DNA of 59,269 nucleotides from an uncultured Bacteroidota bacterium (GTDB lineage Bacteria; Bacteroidota; Bacteroidia; Bacteroidales; P3): positions 1 through 59,269 of the forward strand of contig CACYZN010000010.1 of the NCBI GenBank assembly GCA_902778925.1, written 5' to 3'. The stretch's first letter is position 1, and every line of letters begins with the position of its first letter. Shown here in pieces: positions 1-10,158 of this stretch. Position numbers and translations under genes: made by a program. The notes below the pieces were generated by a model, which worked only from the letters and a program-made list of their open reading frames with translations, did not search any database and was not told the origin of the DNA.

Positions 1-1389
<1,389 letters not shown>

Positions 1390-1424
1390 GTTTGTATGTT
1401 GTTTGTTTCTCTGTAATGTCGTTG

Positions 1425-3167
1425 CTATTGCACTATCACCTTGTGGCTCGACGAGCCTGCCGCGGCCTCGACCCGCAGGGTGTAGACGCCGGCGGCGAAG
1501 GGCGTGGTGTCGATGGCGACGTGGGCGCCGCTGCAGCGAGCGGTGTAGAGGCACAGGCCGTCGGCGTTGTATAGCTCGACCCTGACCAGTCCCTCGGCCT
1601 CGACGTTGAGCATGCCGTCGGTGGGGTTGGGGTAGACCACGGCCTGCGACTGCAGTTGCGCCGGCTCGATGCCCACACGGCCCACCTTGACCTTGACCTC
1701 GGCGGTGTCGCTGTTGCCCACCTCGTCCCACGCAGCCACGTGGTAGGTGCGGTCCTCGGTGATGAAGGCTGAGGAATACTGCTGGTGGGGGAAGTTGATG
1801 CCGTCCTCAGGTATCCAGCGGAACTGCAGGGGCCGGCGGGCCACCGCCACCTCGACGCCCACCTCAAGGCAGGTGTCGGAAGCTACACGTATGGTGGTGT
1901 CGCGCAGGGCCACTATGTCCTCCTCGACGAGCACGAAGGTCAGCGTGTCGTCGTTGCCCAGCTCGGGGTAGTTCTGGCAAAGCGAGGTGTGCACCGTGAT
2001 GTCGATGTCCATCGGGTGGGTTATCACACGGCCATAGACGCCCTTGAAGGTGAGCGTATGTCCCTGGCCACTGATGTTGACCGAGTTGTGCTGCGGAGTG
2101 AGGGTGTCGCCCGTCGAGCTGATGCACCAGTAGTCGACACCGCACACGGCCTCACCCCCGAAGGTGAAGGTCGACAGGCCGTAGCTGTAGTCAGTGCCGT
2201 AGACCGAGAAGGGGACCTCCTTGGGGTGGTTGTGCACTATGGTGTCGCGTGTGGGGGTGCTCAGGTTGAGCTGCGCCACCGGACTGTTGAAGCTGTGGCT
2301 CTCGAGGAAGACGCCGCTGTCGAAGCCGTTGTCGCCCACATTACAGATGCTGATGTGCATGTGGTACAGCTGGCAGGGCACTATGGTGGCGCTGGCCGAG
2401 AGCTTCTGTGTGAAGCCGTCGTACTGCACGCCGGTAGGCCATGTGTTTTCCACATAGTACTGCGTGAAGTTGTAGTAGCAGCCTGTGCCGCTACCACCGC
2501 TGGAGCCGGCCTGGCCGGGGTTGACCGAGTTGACGGCCACGGGTATGCCGTCGGGATAGCCGGGCCCCACGGTATGGGGTATACGGGCCATGTTCCACGT
2601 GCGATTGGTGCCTGTCGAGGGGTCGAGGCCGGTGATGAGGAAGCCGAACACATCGTTGTAGCTCGAGCAAACATACTCAGGGTACTCCTCCGAGCCAAAG
2701 CAATAGTTTACCGTCACAAAGGGCGACATGCTGACGAAATCGAAGTCGAGTGTGGCACAGTTGTTGATGGTGGCTGTAGCCATGTATGACAACTGGTTGT
2801 CAGAATAGTTGCCAGCTGCAGAAGATTGCGATGTACTGCTGTTCGGGCCCGGGGCCACGCTGATATTGCCCGTGGCCATCACCACGCCCGAGTCCATATA
2901 GAGATGGTAGAAATTGTTCGACTTGAAGGTACCCATGTTGGCCGACGAGACGTTGCCTGCCGAACCGTTGAAGTGCACATTGCTGATATACACTCCACTG
3001 CCTATGAGGTTGTTGTTGATGAAAGCCTCGGGCGACTGGCCCACGGCGCTCTGCACCGTGATGTTGGCCTGGGCCCCGGCTTTGGTGCCGAAAACAAGGC
3101 CGCACATAGCCACCAGGCACAGCAACAACAGCCTATGGCACAACCTATTATCCATAGAATAACGCAT
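1425..3167 (-). CDS. Secreted choice-of-anchor L protein with T9SS sorting domain
   Basis: Predicted extracellular protein of about 580 residues. It has an N-terminal signal peptide (hydrophobic core LLLLCLVAMCGLVFG), then a choice-of-anchor L type domain over roughly residues 30-300 (VVMATGNISVAPGP, CFGSEEYPEYV and DVFGFLITG are typical). A middle region of beta-sandwich character follows. The C-terminus is a type A T9SS sorting domain beginning at YPNPTDGMLNVEAEG and ending KVIVQ. The reading frame is open further upstream, but ATG 3167 (or 3155) is chosen because a good promoter sits at 3192-3199, inside the longer frame. The ligand or substrate is unknown; this domain is usually found on large surface proteins. 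An 11-bp-unit palindrome lies about 145 bp upstream. Confidence 0.85.
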   Translation of the reverse strand: MRYSMDNRLCHRLLLLCLVAMCGLVFGTKAGAQANITVQSAVGQSPEAFINNNLIGSGVYISNVHFNGSAGNVSSANMGTFKSNNFYHLYMDSGVVMATGNISVAPGPNSSTSQSSAAGNYSDNQLSYMATATINNCATLDFDFVSMSPFVTVNYCFGSEEYPEYVCSSYNDVFGFLITGLDPSTGTNRTWNMARIPHTVGPGYPDGIPVAVNSVNPGQAGSSGGSGTGCYYNFTQYYVENTWPTGVQYDGFTQKLSASATIVPCQLYHMHISICNVGDNGFDSGVFLESHSFNSPVAQLNLSTPTRDTIVHNHPKEVPFSVYGTDYSYGLSTFTFGGEAVCGVDYWCISSTGDTLTPQHNSVNISGQGHTLTFKGVYGRVITHPMDIDITVHTSLCQNYPELGNDDTLTFVLVEEDIVALRDTTIRVASDTCLEVGVEVAVARRPLQFRWIPEDGINFPHQQYSSAFITEDRTYHVAAWDEVGNSDTAEVKVKVGRVGIEPAQLQSQAVVYPNPTDGMLNVEAEGLVRVELYNADGLCLYTARCSGAHVAIDTTPFAAGVYTLRVEAAAGSSSHKVIVQ

Positions 3168-3191
3168 TTCGTTTGCTTTTGTTTCCACCTG

Positions 3192-3221
3192 CAAATATAC
3201 ACAAAATTCCCGAACTGCACG
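3192..3221 (-). promoter_or_regulatory. Bacteroidetes-type promoter for the choice-of-anchor L gene
   Basis: On the minus strand a -7 box TATATTTG lies at 3192-3199, with a TTTTG element about 22 nt upstream as a candidate -33 box. This matches the TAnnTTTG promoter of Bacteroidetes primary sigma factor. It lies 25 bp before the chosen ATG and rules out the upstream in-frame start at 3224. Confidence 0.7.
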
Positions 3222-3311
3222 CAAAAGGTCGATTATTTTTTTTGCCCCCGAAAAGGCCTTTTTCTACCGCCCTCATTTTCAGTCCCCCAAGCCTTCCTCT
3301 CCTGTTCCCCT

Positions 3312-3414
3312 CCGGTAGTTCTTATGTACTTCTTATGTATTTCTTATGTATTTCTTATGTTTTAAACATAAATACAACATAAGAAATACATAAGAAGTAC
3401 ATAAGAACTACCGG
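3312..3414 (-). repeat. 11-bp-unit palindrome, copy 1 (type A)
   Basis: Two perfect 38-bp inverted arms (3312-3349 and 3377-3414) flank an asymmetric centre. Each arm starts or ends with CCGGTAG and is built of 11-bp units of the form TTCTTATGTAT or TTCTTATGTAC. A 34-bp centre (3352-3385) is identical, on the opposite strand, to the centres of copies 3 and 4. Read on the minus strand the centre contains AAAACATAAGAA pointing at the T9SS gene. The 290-bp gap between the subtilase stop and this gene holds only this element and the promoter. Confidence 0.9.
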
Positions 3415-3459
3415 ACCGGAAGGGGTGCGGAGGGCGGGAAGAGGAGGGTGGAGAACGGG

Positions 3460-5778
3460 CTAGTACTGCAGCTGCAGGCCCAGGGTGAGGCGTGGCAGCA
3501 GCACCTGGCCGGCGGCGGGGGCCTTGCCCAGGCCGTTGAGGCGGTAGCGCACTGTGAGGCCTATCCAGTCGTAGGTGAGGCGGGTGGTGACGCCGAAGTT
3601 CCAGTTGTAGCTGTCGGCGGCATCGGGATAGGCGTAGCGCGCCCTAGTGCGCAGGGTGTTGGCGCCGGCCGGGTCGGTCTGTTTGCCCTCGAGGGTGTAT
3701 CGGTAGTAGCAGGTGCCAATGTAGAAGCCGAGGTCCCAATGCAGGCCGTTGCCCATGAGGCCGAGGGGCACCAGGCGCACGCGCTGGAAGAGCTCGAGGT
3801 TGAGCTCGTTGAGGCCAAGGCGGCGGGTGGAGATCTTGTCGTAGCCGTCGAGGGCGGCCTGTGTGATGCCCAGCGAGGCCTCGAGGTCGTTGACGGGCTT
3901 GCCGTTGTAGCGGTGGCGGGTGAAGTCGGCTCCAAGGCTCAGGCCTATGCAGTAGCTCTTGCTGAAGGCACGCAGCATGCGGACGCCGAAGCTCCAGTCG
4001 GGCGACCAGACGTTGGGTGCCATCTCGGCACCGGCGGTCTTGACGGGCAGGCCGAGGCCGAAGTAGAGGTTGAAGCGGTGTTTGGCATTGCTGCCGAAGT
4101 CGGACGGCACGAGTCGGTGCTCGTCGTAGTACTCAATGCTGACGACATCGCCGTGGATGCCGCCTTCATGGGACTTGACCAGGAGGGCGGCCCATGGGCG
4201 GGGCGAATCGAGGTCGCGCTCGGCGGTGAAAGATGCCGTGTAGCCCTCGATGTGCACCACAAGGCGGTTGCCCTGCGCCAGCGGGAAGCAGAGCGACGAG
4301 AGGGTGTCGAAGACGGTGAAGGTCTTCTTGCCATAGCGCACTATGCTGCCGTCGGGGCGCACTTCCTTGTAGAAGACGGGCTTGTGGAAGAGGGTCTTCA
4401 GCGGCGTGACGCGCACCATGTCGCCGTCCTCGACAAAGCGGAAGGTGGGGTCGGCACTCTTTCGCTCGCCCACGAAGTAGGCAGCCTGCGGCACACCGTA
4501 GCCGAAGGCATAGTCGCAGTAGGGGTAGAGGTCGGCACTCTGTTCGATCATGCGGAACAGTTCCATGGCAGTCTTGCCGGGCGAGGCCTGCCAGGCGCAG
4601 GCGGCGAAGCCCGCCACCAAGGGGCAGGAGAAGCTGGTGCCGTGCACGTAGTGGGTGGCATGGTCGTTGGGGATATTGGCGGTGCGGGCATAGCCGAAGG
4701 CGCATACGTTGGGCTTCTGGCGGCCGTCGGCGCTGGGGCCGTAGCTGCTGAACGAGATGTGGTTGTACTCGCGCAGGCTGTTCTCGATGCCGCCCACGCA
4801 GAGCACGCTGTCGGCGTCGCTGGGGGTGATGATGGTCTTCCACTGGCTGTCGTCGGCCTCGTTGCCGGCCGAGTTGCAGACGAGCATGCCCTTGCGGGCA
4901 GCCAGGTTGGCGGCCTTGGCCACATAGGAGGTGCCGTCCATGTCGGTGGTGTAGTGGCGCTCCTTGCCGTAGCCCAGACTGCTGGAGATGATGTTGGCGC
5001 CATTGCGGTCGGCCCATTCCACAGCCATCTGCCACCACACCTCCTCCTTGAAGGGTTCGGCGTTGACTTCAGTACGGGCCAGCAGGAACTCGGCGCCGGT
5101 GGCCAGGCCCAGGTCCTTGCCGTCGATGCGGCCGGCAATGCAGCTCAGCGTCATGGTGCCGTGGCTGTTCCAGCCGTAGACGTCCTCCTTGTTGTTGGGG
5201 AAGTTCCAGGTGCGGAGTATCTGGTGGTTGTCGCGCAGGTGGCGGAATACATCGTGGGTGTTCACACGCGGGAAGCCGCCGTCGAACACGGCGATGCGTA
5301 TGCCCTTGCCGTCGATGCCCTTGGCGCGGAAAGTCTGGCCGCCCATGCGGACCAGCTGGGCCTCGAGCGGGCCGTCGACCTCCTCGATGCTGATGATGCT
5401 GGCCTCGCCATCGGCCTCGGCCAACTGCATATTGCCCTCGATGGGTTGCACGCGCAGCACGTAGGGCAGAGCCTCGATGGCGGCGACCTGGGCCGGGGTG
5501 GCCACCACGCCGACGGCATTCATCCAGCGGCTGGCGCCGATGGTCTCGGTGGCCAGGGCACCTACGCCCTGCTCGTAGGCGGCGCTGACGGGGTAGTTGC
5601 TGATGTCGTAGAGGTCGGCGCCGCACTGCTGGTAGCGCTCTATGGCCTTGGCATCGAAATAGGTGTAGGGGTCGAAGGTGGAGCCCGCCTTGTCGGCAAG
5701 GAACACCCAGTAGGTCTGCTGGGCCGGCACGACGGCGGCGGCAAGCAGAAGCATCAGGCTGAGAAGGGTCTTTTTCAT
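3460..5778 (-). CDS. S8 subtilisin-like serine peptidase with barrel-like C-terminal region
   Basis: Predicted secreted peptidase of 772 residues. A signal peptide (MKKTLLSLMLLLAAAVVPAQ) is followed by a pro-region and a subtilase domain. The catalytic set is visible: Asp166 (AVFDGG), His206 (WNSHGT), oxyanion Asn306 (NSAGNE) and Ser382 (HGTSFSCP). After about residue 480 the sequence changes to alternating polar and hydrophobic strands ending LTLGLQLQY. That resembles a small outer-membrane barrel of roughly 250 residues rather than a T9SS sorting domain. The start is set at ATG 5778 by the signal peptide; the upstream open frame overlaps recO and is not coding. It follows recO by 8 bp and is probably in the same transcript. 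The barrel reading is inference; a lipid-facing or dimerisation domain is possible. Confidence 0.82.
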   Translation of the reverse strand: MKKTLLSLMLLLAAAVVPAQQTYWVFLADKAGSTFDPYTYFDAKAIERYQQCGADLYDISNYPVSAAYEQGVGALATETIGASRWMNAVGVVATPAQVAAIEALPYVLRVQPIEGNMQLAEADGEASIISIEEVDGPLEAQLVRMGGQTFRAKGIDGKGIRIAVFDGGFPRVNTHDVFRHLRDNHQILRTWNFPNNKEDVYGWNSHGTMTLSCIAGRIDGKDLGLATGAEFLLARTEVNAEPFKEEVWWQMAVEWADRNGANIISSSLGYGKERHYTTDMDGTSYVAKAANLAARKGMLVCNSAGNEADDSQWKTIITPSDADSVLCVGGIENSLREYNHISFSSYGPSADGRQKPNVCAFGYARTANIPNDHATHYVHGTSFSCPLVAGFAACAWQASPGKTAMELFRMIEQSADLYPYCDYAFGYGVPQAAYFVGERKSADPTFRFVEDGDMVRVTPLKTLFHKPVFYKEVRPDGSIVRYGKKTFTVFDTLSSLCFPLAQGNRLVVHIEGYTASFTAERDLDSPRPWAALLVKSHEGGIHGDVVSIEYYDEHRLVPSDFGSNAKHRFNLYFGLGLPVKTAGAEMAPNVWSPDWSFGVRMLRAFSKSYCIGLSLGADFTRHRYNGKPVNDLEASLGITQAALDGYDKISTRRLGLNELNLELFQRVRLVPLGLMGNGLHWDLGFYIGTCYYRYTLEGKQTDPAGANTLRTRARYAYPDAADSYNWNFGVTTRLTYDWIGLTVRYRLNGLGKAPAAGQVLLPRLTLGLQLQY

Positions 5779-5786
5779 CGGTTTGT

Positions 5787-6482
5787 CTATCTTAATATGG
5801 TATGTAATATCTCGTGCGAGGTGAAGTTGTTGAAGCCGCTCAGGTGCAGCTGGTAGTAGGCTATGAGGGCGTTGAGCAGGGCGGTGCGCTCCTGCAGTGG
5901 CGGCTGTGGCATGTCGGCGGCGGCTAGATATTGATGCAGCAGCAGCGAGAGGGCCGGCGCGAGGGTGGTCTCGGTGGGGGCGGCCACAAAGCGGCCCTGG
6001 TCGAGGTCGAAGTAGGGCTCGTGGGGCATGTGGTTGTCCAGCGGCTCGATGCCGAGGTGGCGCGCCACGGCAAGCATGAAGAGCACCGGCTGCTGACCGC
6101 TGGCGGCGGCCCACTGGCCGCTGGCAGCCTGCTCGGCAAAGTCCCACAGGTCGGGCATAGGCTCCTCGTCGTGCAGGGCTTTGTACAGCACCTCGGTCAT
6201 GAAGAAGCGCAGGGCGCCGGCCACGGGGTCGGGCTGCAGGTGGGGGTGGCGCGGGGTGAGCTCCTTGACGTAGTTGAGCGTCGAGTGAGGGTTGTCGTAC
6301 ACCACCATGTCGAGGCTCGTCAGGGGCTGCAGCATATTCTGCTTCACACGCCCTCCACGGCCGCGCACGCCCTTTATGATGTAGGCCCTGACGCCCAGCA
6401 GGCGGGTGAAGACCTTCACCACCACCGAGGTCTCGGCATAGGGGGTGGTGTGCAGCACAAGGCCTGGGGTGGAGAGCATCAT
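5787..6482 (-). CDS. recO: DNA repair protein RecO
   Basis: Loads RecA onto SSB-coated single-stranded DNA together with RecR in gap repair; cytoplasmic. The 231-residue length is normal for the family. The N-terminal OB-fold is recognisable (GLVLHTTPYAETSVVVKVFTR, then IIKGVRG with basic DNA-contacting residues), followed by a helical C-terminal domain. No zinc-binding cysteine set is visible, as in many Bacteroidetes RecO proteins. It starts 21 bp downstream of porZ on the same strand and is followed by the subtilase after 8 bp, so it sits inside the gmk-mreC-mreD-porZ-recO gene run. Confidence 0.9.
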   Translation of the reverse strand: MMLSTPGLVLHTTPYAETSVVVKVFTRLLGVRAYIIKGVRGRGGRVKQNMLQPLTSLDMVVYDNPHSTLNYVKELTPRHPHLQPDPVAGALRFFMTEVLYKALHDEEPMPDLWDFAEQAASGQWAAASGQQPVLFMLAVARHLGIEPLDNHMPHEPYFDLDQGRFVAAPTETTLAPALSLLLHQYLAAADMPQPPLQERTALLNALIAYYQLHLSGFNNFTSHEILHTILR

Positions 6483-6503
6483 GCGCTTAGGCGGTTTGGG
6501 GGA

Positions 6504-8804
6504 TTATCTTATTACTAGTATCTTTGCCACACTGCGGTTGCCGCCGTCGATGTCGGAGGCAAAGACGTAGTACACGCCCGAGGCCACAGGCTCGCCCGAC
6601 GCCGTGAGGCCGTACCACACGGCCTGGCCTCCGAGGGCCTGGGTGCTGTAGACGGTGTGGCCAGCGGCGTCGGTGATGTGTACCAGAGCGTCGCGGGTGA
6701 AGCCCTTGATGGCTATCGGACCGTCGTAGCCGGGCCGCACGGGGTTGGGAAAGGCATAGACTTGCTCCTGCGGCTCGTCGCCGGCATAAGTGGCAGTGGA
6801 GCGGTAGACCTGCAGGCCACGGTCGGTGCCTACATACACCTCGCCGGTGCGGGGCTGTATGGCTACCGTCACCACCTTGTCCGAGAAGAGCGGGCTGTTG
6901 GTGGTGGTGAAGTGCTGCAGCTGTTCCAGACCGTTGGCCGAGATAAGGTATAGGCCGCCCGAGGCGGTGCCCACCCACTTGCGGTTGGCGCCGTCGACCG
7001 CGATGGCGGTGATGTTCTCGTAGGCCATCAGGTATTCGGCGAACTCGCCGTTGCTCATGGTGATGTTGCTGCACGTGACGGGAGCCGTCTCGCCATTGCC
7101 GCCCCGCTTGAAGGCGTTGTAGCCGTCGTAGATCACCTTGATGCCCTTGTTGGTGCCAATCCATATATTGCCGTTGCGGTCCTGCACTATGGCATTCACC
7201 GCCTCGGTCTGCAGCTTGCTGCCGCTGTTGGGGTCGATGCGCACAAGGCGGCTGTCGCCATCGTGCACATAGACGGCATTGTCGTGGCCAGCCAGCCAGA
7301 GGTAGTTGCGCACGCTGTCCCACACTATCTTGTCGAGGTGCAGCATCGACGAGAGCACTGCCGTGGAGAAGCTCTGCCAGGTGCCGTCGGAGCGGCGCAC
7401 CGCGAGGGCGTGGTCGGTATGCGAGACTGTGGTCCACAGGTTGCCACGGTTGTCGAAGACCACCGAGCCGGTGCGCAGCGAGGAGTAAGAGCCCACCACG
7501 TAGGGTCTCAGGGCGCCGCCGGTGCTGCTCTCGTCATAGAGGCGTTGCACCTTGTTGTCGCGTATGGAGACTATGCCGGTGCCCCAGATGGCGGCCACCG
7601 TCTCGGTGGTGTCGCGCGGATTTACCGCCGCGCCCACCACGTCGTAGAGCCCGTCGAGCATACCGTTGCCTCGGTCAAGGCCATACCAGTGGCGCCCGAC
7701 GGCGGTGAAGAGGTTGGCGTCGACAAACGAGTTGGAGAATGTGGTGGTATGGCCGCCAGGACAGAGCAGCATGCGCGAGCCGAAGGGTACGAGGTGGTAG
7801 ACATTATCGCCCGAGGAGGGGCTGTCAATACTGTGCACCTCGTCGCTGCCGTCGGGTGCCAGGCCCACCAGTGCATCCCAGGGATGTGCCACCCAGAGGG
7901 TGCCCTCGTCGTCGAAGACGGCGTCGTTGGGGTTGAGTGCACCCCAGCTGTAGCTTGTATAAGTACCTGTCTGTACGAAAGCCGTGTCGTAGGCAACCAC
8001 GGTATTGTCGATGCTCACCGCCAGGCGATGGCCACCGGTGTGCAGGGCCTTGAGGCGCCCCGTGCAGAGCGTATGGTAGCCCGCAGCGTCGAGGTAGTAT
8101 ACGTCGAACAGCTCGGGGTCGATGGTATAGCCTGCGGCGACCAGCCTGCCGCCGTGCGAGGCGAGGCGGGTGACGGTGGTCGAGGCGAGGCGGCTGTCGG
8201 GCAGCCAGCGGTCGGCAATGCCGAGGTGCTGCTCGGCGGTATCGGCGCGGAGTATGCCGTTGGCGGTGGCGGCATAGATGCTGTCGCCCACAAAGGCTAT
8301 GTCGTAGACCGCCAGGTATCCGCCGCCGGTGCCGAGGTACCAGGTCTCCTCGATCTCGCGGCGGGCGAGGTCGACCACCACCACGCCGAAGCCCGTGGCC
8401 AGGTAGGCGCGGCCATCGTGCAGCCGCACGTTGTAGATGTCCTTGTTGGAGGTGAGCTCGGTTCGCTTGATGTCGGACAGGTTGTAGACACGGCCGCGAT
8501 AGAGGATGTCGATATTGGCGTTGCCGTAGGCCACGACGAGGTACTGTGCCAGCGAGTCGCAGGCCATGGCGGCGATGCCCACGTCGCTGAGGCCGGTGGA
8601 GCGGCTGAAGGTGCGCACTGTGCGGTCGGTGCGGTCGAAGCGCGAGATACCGTTGCGGGCGGCATACCACACCTGGTCGCCCCCCACGGCCACATGGAAC
8701 GACGCCGTGAGGTCGATGCAGTCGCGCCAACGGCCCACGGCCGTCTGGCTCGCGGCCGCCACGGTGCACAGCACGGCGGCTATCATTAGGGCAGTCTTTT
8801 TCAT
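6504..8804 (-). CDS. porZ: Type IX secretion protein PorZ (two beta-propellers plus CTD-like domain)
   Basis: PorZ is a surface component of the T9SS attachment complex that hands anionic lipopolysaccharide to the sortase PorU. This 766-residue protein has the expected build: signal peptide (MKKTALMIAAVLCTVAAAS), two consecutive beta-propellers with repeated blades such as GGDQVWYAARNGISRFDR, NIWIGTNKGIKVIYDG and EVYVGTDRGLQVYR, and a C-terminal sandwich starting AFPNPVRPGYDGP that resembles a sorting domain but is normally not cleaved. Length matches known PorZ (about 775). ATG 8804 overlaps the mreD stop (ATGA), indicating translational coupling. A generic two-component-like propeller protein is the alternative, but the length and C-terminal domain favour PorZ. 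Confidence 0.85.
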   Translation of the reverse strand: MKKTALMIAAVLCTVAAASQTAVGRWRDCIDLTASFHVAVGGDQVWYAARNGISRFDRTDRTVRTFSRSTGLSDVGIAAMACDSLAQYLVVAYGNANIDILYRGRVYNLSDIKRTELTSNKDIYNVRLHDGRAYLATGFGVVVVDLARREIEETWYLGTGGGYLAVYDIAFVGDSIYAATANGILRADTAEQHLGIADRWLPDSRLASTTVTRLASHGGRLVAAGYTIDPELFDVYYLDAAGYHTLCTGRLKALHTGGHRLAVSIDNTVVAYDTAFVQTGTYTSYSWGALNPNDAVFDDEGTLWVAHPWDALVGLAPDGSDEVHSIDSPSSGDNVYHLVPFGSRMLLCPGGHTTTFSNSFVDANLFTAVGRHWYGLDRGNGMLDGLYDVVGAAVNPRDTTETVAAIWGTGIVSIRDNKVQRLYDESSTGGALRPYVVGSYSSLRTGSVVFDNRGNLWTTVSHTDHALAVRRSDGTWQSFSTAVLSSMLHLDKIVWDSVRNYLWLAGHDNAVYVHDGDSRLVRIDPNSGSKLQTEAVNAIVQDRNGNIWIGTNKGIKVIYDGYNAFKRGGNGETAPVTCSNITMSNGEFAEYLMAYENITAIAVDGANRKWVGTASGGLYLISANGLEQLQHFTTTNSPLFSDKVVTVAIQPRTGEVYVGTDRGLQVYRSTATYAGDEPQEQVYAFPNPVRPGYDGPIAIKGFTRDALVHITDAAGHTVYSTQALGGQAVWYGLTASGEPVASGVYYVFASDIDGGNRSVAKILVIR

Positions 8805-9319
8805 ACTTCTTCTTTCTTCCTGATGAACACCATCTGGTAGAGCACCGCCAGCAGGGCGGTGACCAACGTGCTGCATACCGTGGCCAGCAGCACGCCTCCA
8901 AAGCCGCGGAAGCTGAATATCTCGGCCGTGTAGAAGACCAGATAGAAGACCGCGAGCAGCAGCAGCATGTAGGCCACGAAGTGCTGCGGGGCTCCGTTGC
9001 GGATGCTGGGCGTGTCGACCACCACGGGCTCGCCGCGGGTGATGATGCGGTCGGCGAACCAGATGCGTAGCATGGCCACCACGGTGCAGGCCAGCGCGTG
9101 GAAGCCCAGCATGCCCGCCATGATGTCGACCAGCAGGCCGGTGCAGAAGGCTATGAGGAGCATCGGTATGCGGCCCGTGTTGGTGGGGAGCATGATGATG
9201 AACAGCACGTAGAGCATGGGCATCACATAGCCGCCGAGGTAGACGTAGTTGAGCACCAGCAGCTGCAGGAGCATCAGCAGGACAAAGCGTCCGATGTTTT
9301 GCCAAACGATATTGTTCAT
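8801..9319 (-). CDS. mreD: Rod shape-determining protein MreD
   Basis: Integral membrane partner of MreC in the elongasome that guides cell-wall synthesis along the cell length. The 172-residue protein is almost entirely hydrophobic, with about five membrane segments (for example RFVLLMLLQLLVLNYVYLGG and YMLLLLAVFYLVFYTAEI), typical of Bacteroidetes MreD. ATG at 9319 is preferred; a TTG at 9328 overlapping the mreC stop is an alternative start. Its stop overlaps the porZ start by ATGA. It is identified mostly by topology and by sitting directly after mreC. Confidence 0.85.
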   Translation of the reverse strand: MNNIVWQNIGRFVLLMLLQLLVLNYVYLGGYVMPMLYVLFIIMLPTNTGRIPMLLIAFCTGLLVDIMAGMLGFHALACTVVAMLRIWFADRIITRGEPVVVDTPSIRNGAPQHFVAYMLLLLAVFYLVFYTAEIFSFRGFGGVLLATVCSTLVTALLAVLYQMVFIRKKEEV

Positions 9320-9324
9320 TTGCG

Positions 9325-10158
9325 TCAATTCTCATTGTTCCGTGCGGCCGTCAGCGCCTGCTGCTCGTCGCGGAAGCGGTTGTTTACTATATACACATGG
9401 TCGAGCTTGTTGAACTCGGTGGCGAGGCGGATGCGCACCTTGTAGAAGCCGCTGCCCGAGAGGGTCTCGGCGCTCTCGACGAAGCCCACGAGCACCCCTT
9501 CAGGGAAGTCGCCCCCGAGGCCCGAGGTGATGATGGTGTCGCCCTCGTTGAACTGGTGGGTGGTGGGCACGTCGACCACCTGGGCGTAGCGGTAGTCGCG
9601 GCCGTCCCACACCAGCGAGCCGCTGATGCCGGTGCGCTTCACCTTGACGCTGTTGCGGCTGTCGGAGTGTAGCACCGTCATGACGGTCGAGAAGTGCGGC
9701 GAGACGGCCATCACCACGCCCACTATGCCGTCGGGCGAGATGACGGCCATGTCGGGCTTGAGGCCGTGGTCCGACCCCTTGCCCAGCATGATGTAGTTGT
9801 TCTGTCCGCTCCACGAGTTCTTCACCACCTTGGCTTCGGTGTAGGTGTAGTGCTGGCGGTAGACGGTGTCGTTGACGGTGAAGACGCTGTCGGTGTAGCT
9901 GATGTAGCTCTCGGCGAGCTGGGCGCGCAGGCTGGCGTTCTCGGCGGCCAGCCGGTCGTTTTCCGACTTGAGGCCGAAGTAGCCCGTCACATTGTTCACC
10001 CCCCGGTACCAGCGGCCGGCCATGCTGCCGCTCCAGGCCAGCAGGCGCGAGCTCTGGTAGTAGGTGGTGCGCGACATGAGCACCAGCGACAGCACCACCA
10101 GCAGCAGGAACACCAGCAGGTAGTTGTAGCGCTTCAGTATTTCGAACAGCCTATGCAT
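9325..10158 (-). CDS. mreC: Rod shape-determining protein MreC
   Basis: Periplasmic scaffold of the elongasome that activates the PBP2-RodA wall synthase. It has 277 residues: an N-terminal cytoplasmic stretch (MHRLFEILKRYN), one membrane anchor (about residues 13-30, YLLVFLLLVVLSLVLMS), a coiled coil (SENDRLAAENASLRAQLAE) and the two beta-barrel-like domains with conserved SPDGIVGVV and TSGLGGDFPEGVLVG. ATG 10158 overlaps the gmk stop codon, which marks translational coupling; an upstream TTG at 10173 is less likely. Gene order gmk-mreC-mreD places cell-shape genes just ahead of the T9SS gene porZ. Confidence 0.93.
   Translation of the reverse strand: MHRLFEILKRYNYLLVFLLLVVLSLVLMSRTTYYQSSRLLAWSGSMAGRWYRGVNNVTGYFGLKSENDRLAAENASLRAQLAESYISYTDSVFTVNDTVYRQHYTYTEAKVVKNSWSGQNNYIMLGKGSDHGLKPDMAVISPDGIVGVVMAVSPHFSTVMTVLHSDSRNSVKVKRTGISGSLVWDGRDYRYAQVVDVPTTHQFNEGDTIITSGLGGDFPEGVLVGFVESAETLSGSGFYKVRIRLATEFNKLDHVYIVNNRFRDEQQALTAARNNEN

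Noticed and set aside
3448-5856. An 802-residue plus-strand open frame
   Set aside because: It is the antisense shadow of the subtilase gene; composition is Ala/Gly/Val-rich with no domain, and the minus-strand gene has all catalytic motifs.
9320-9328. TTG start for mreD overlapping the mreC stop
   Set aside because: An ATG nine bases later gives a normal MreD start; TTG is possible but less likely.
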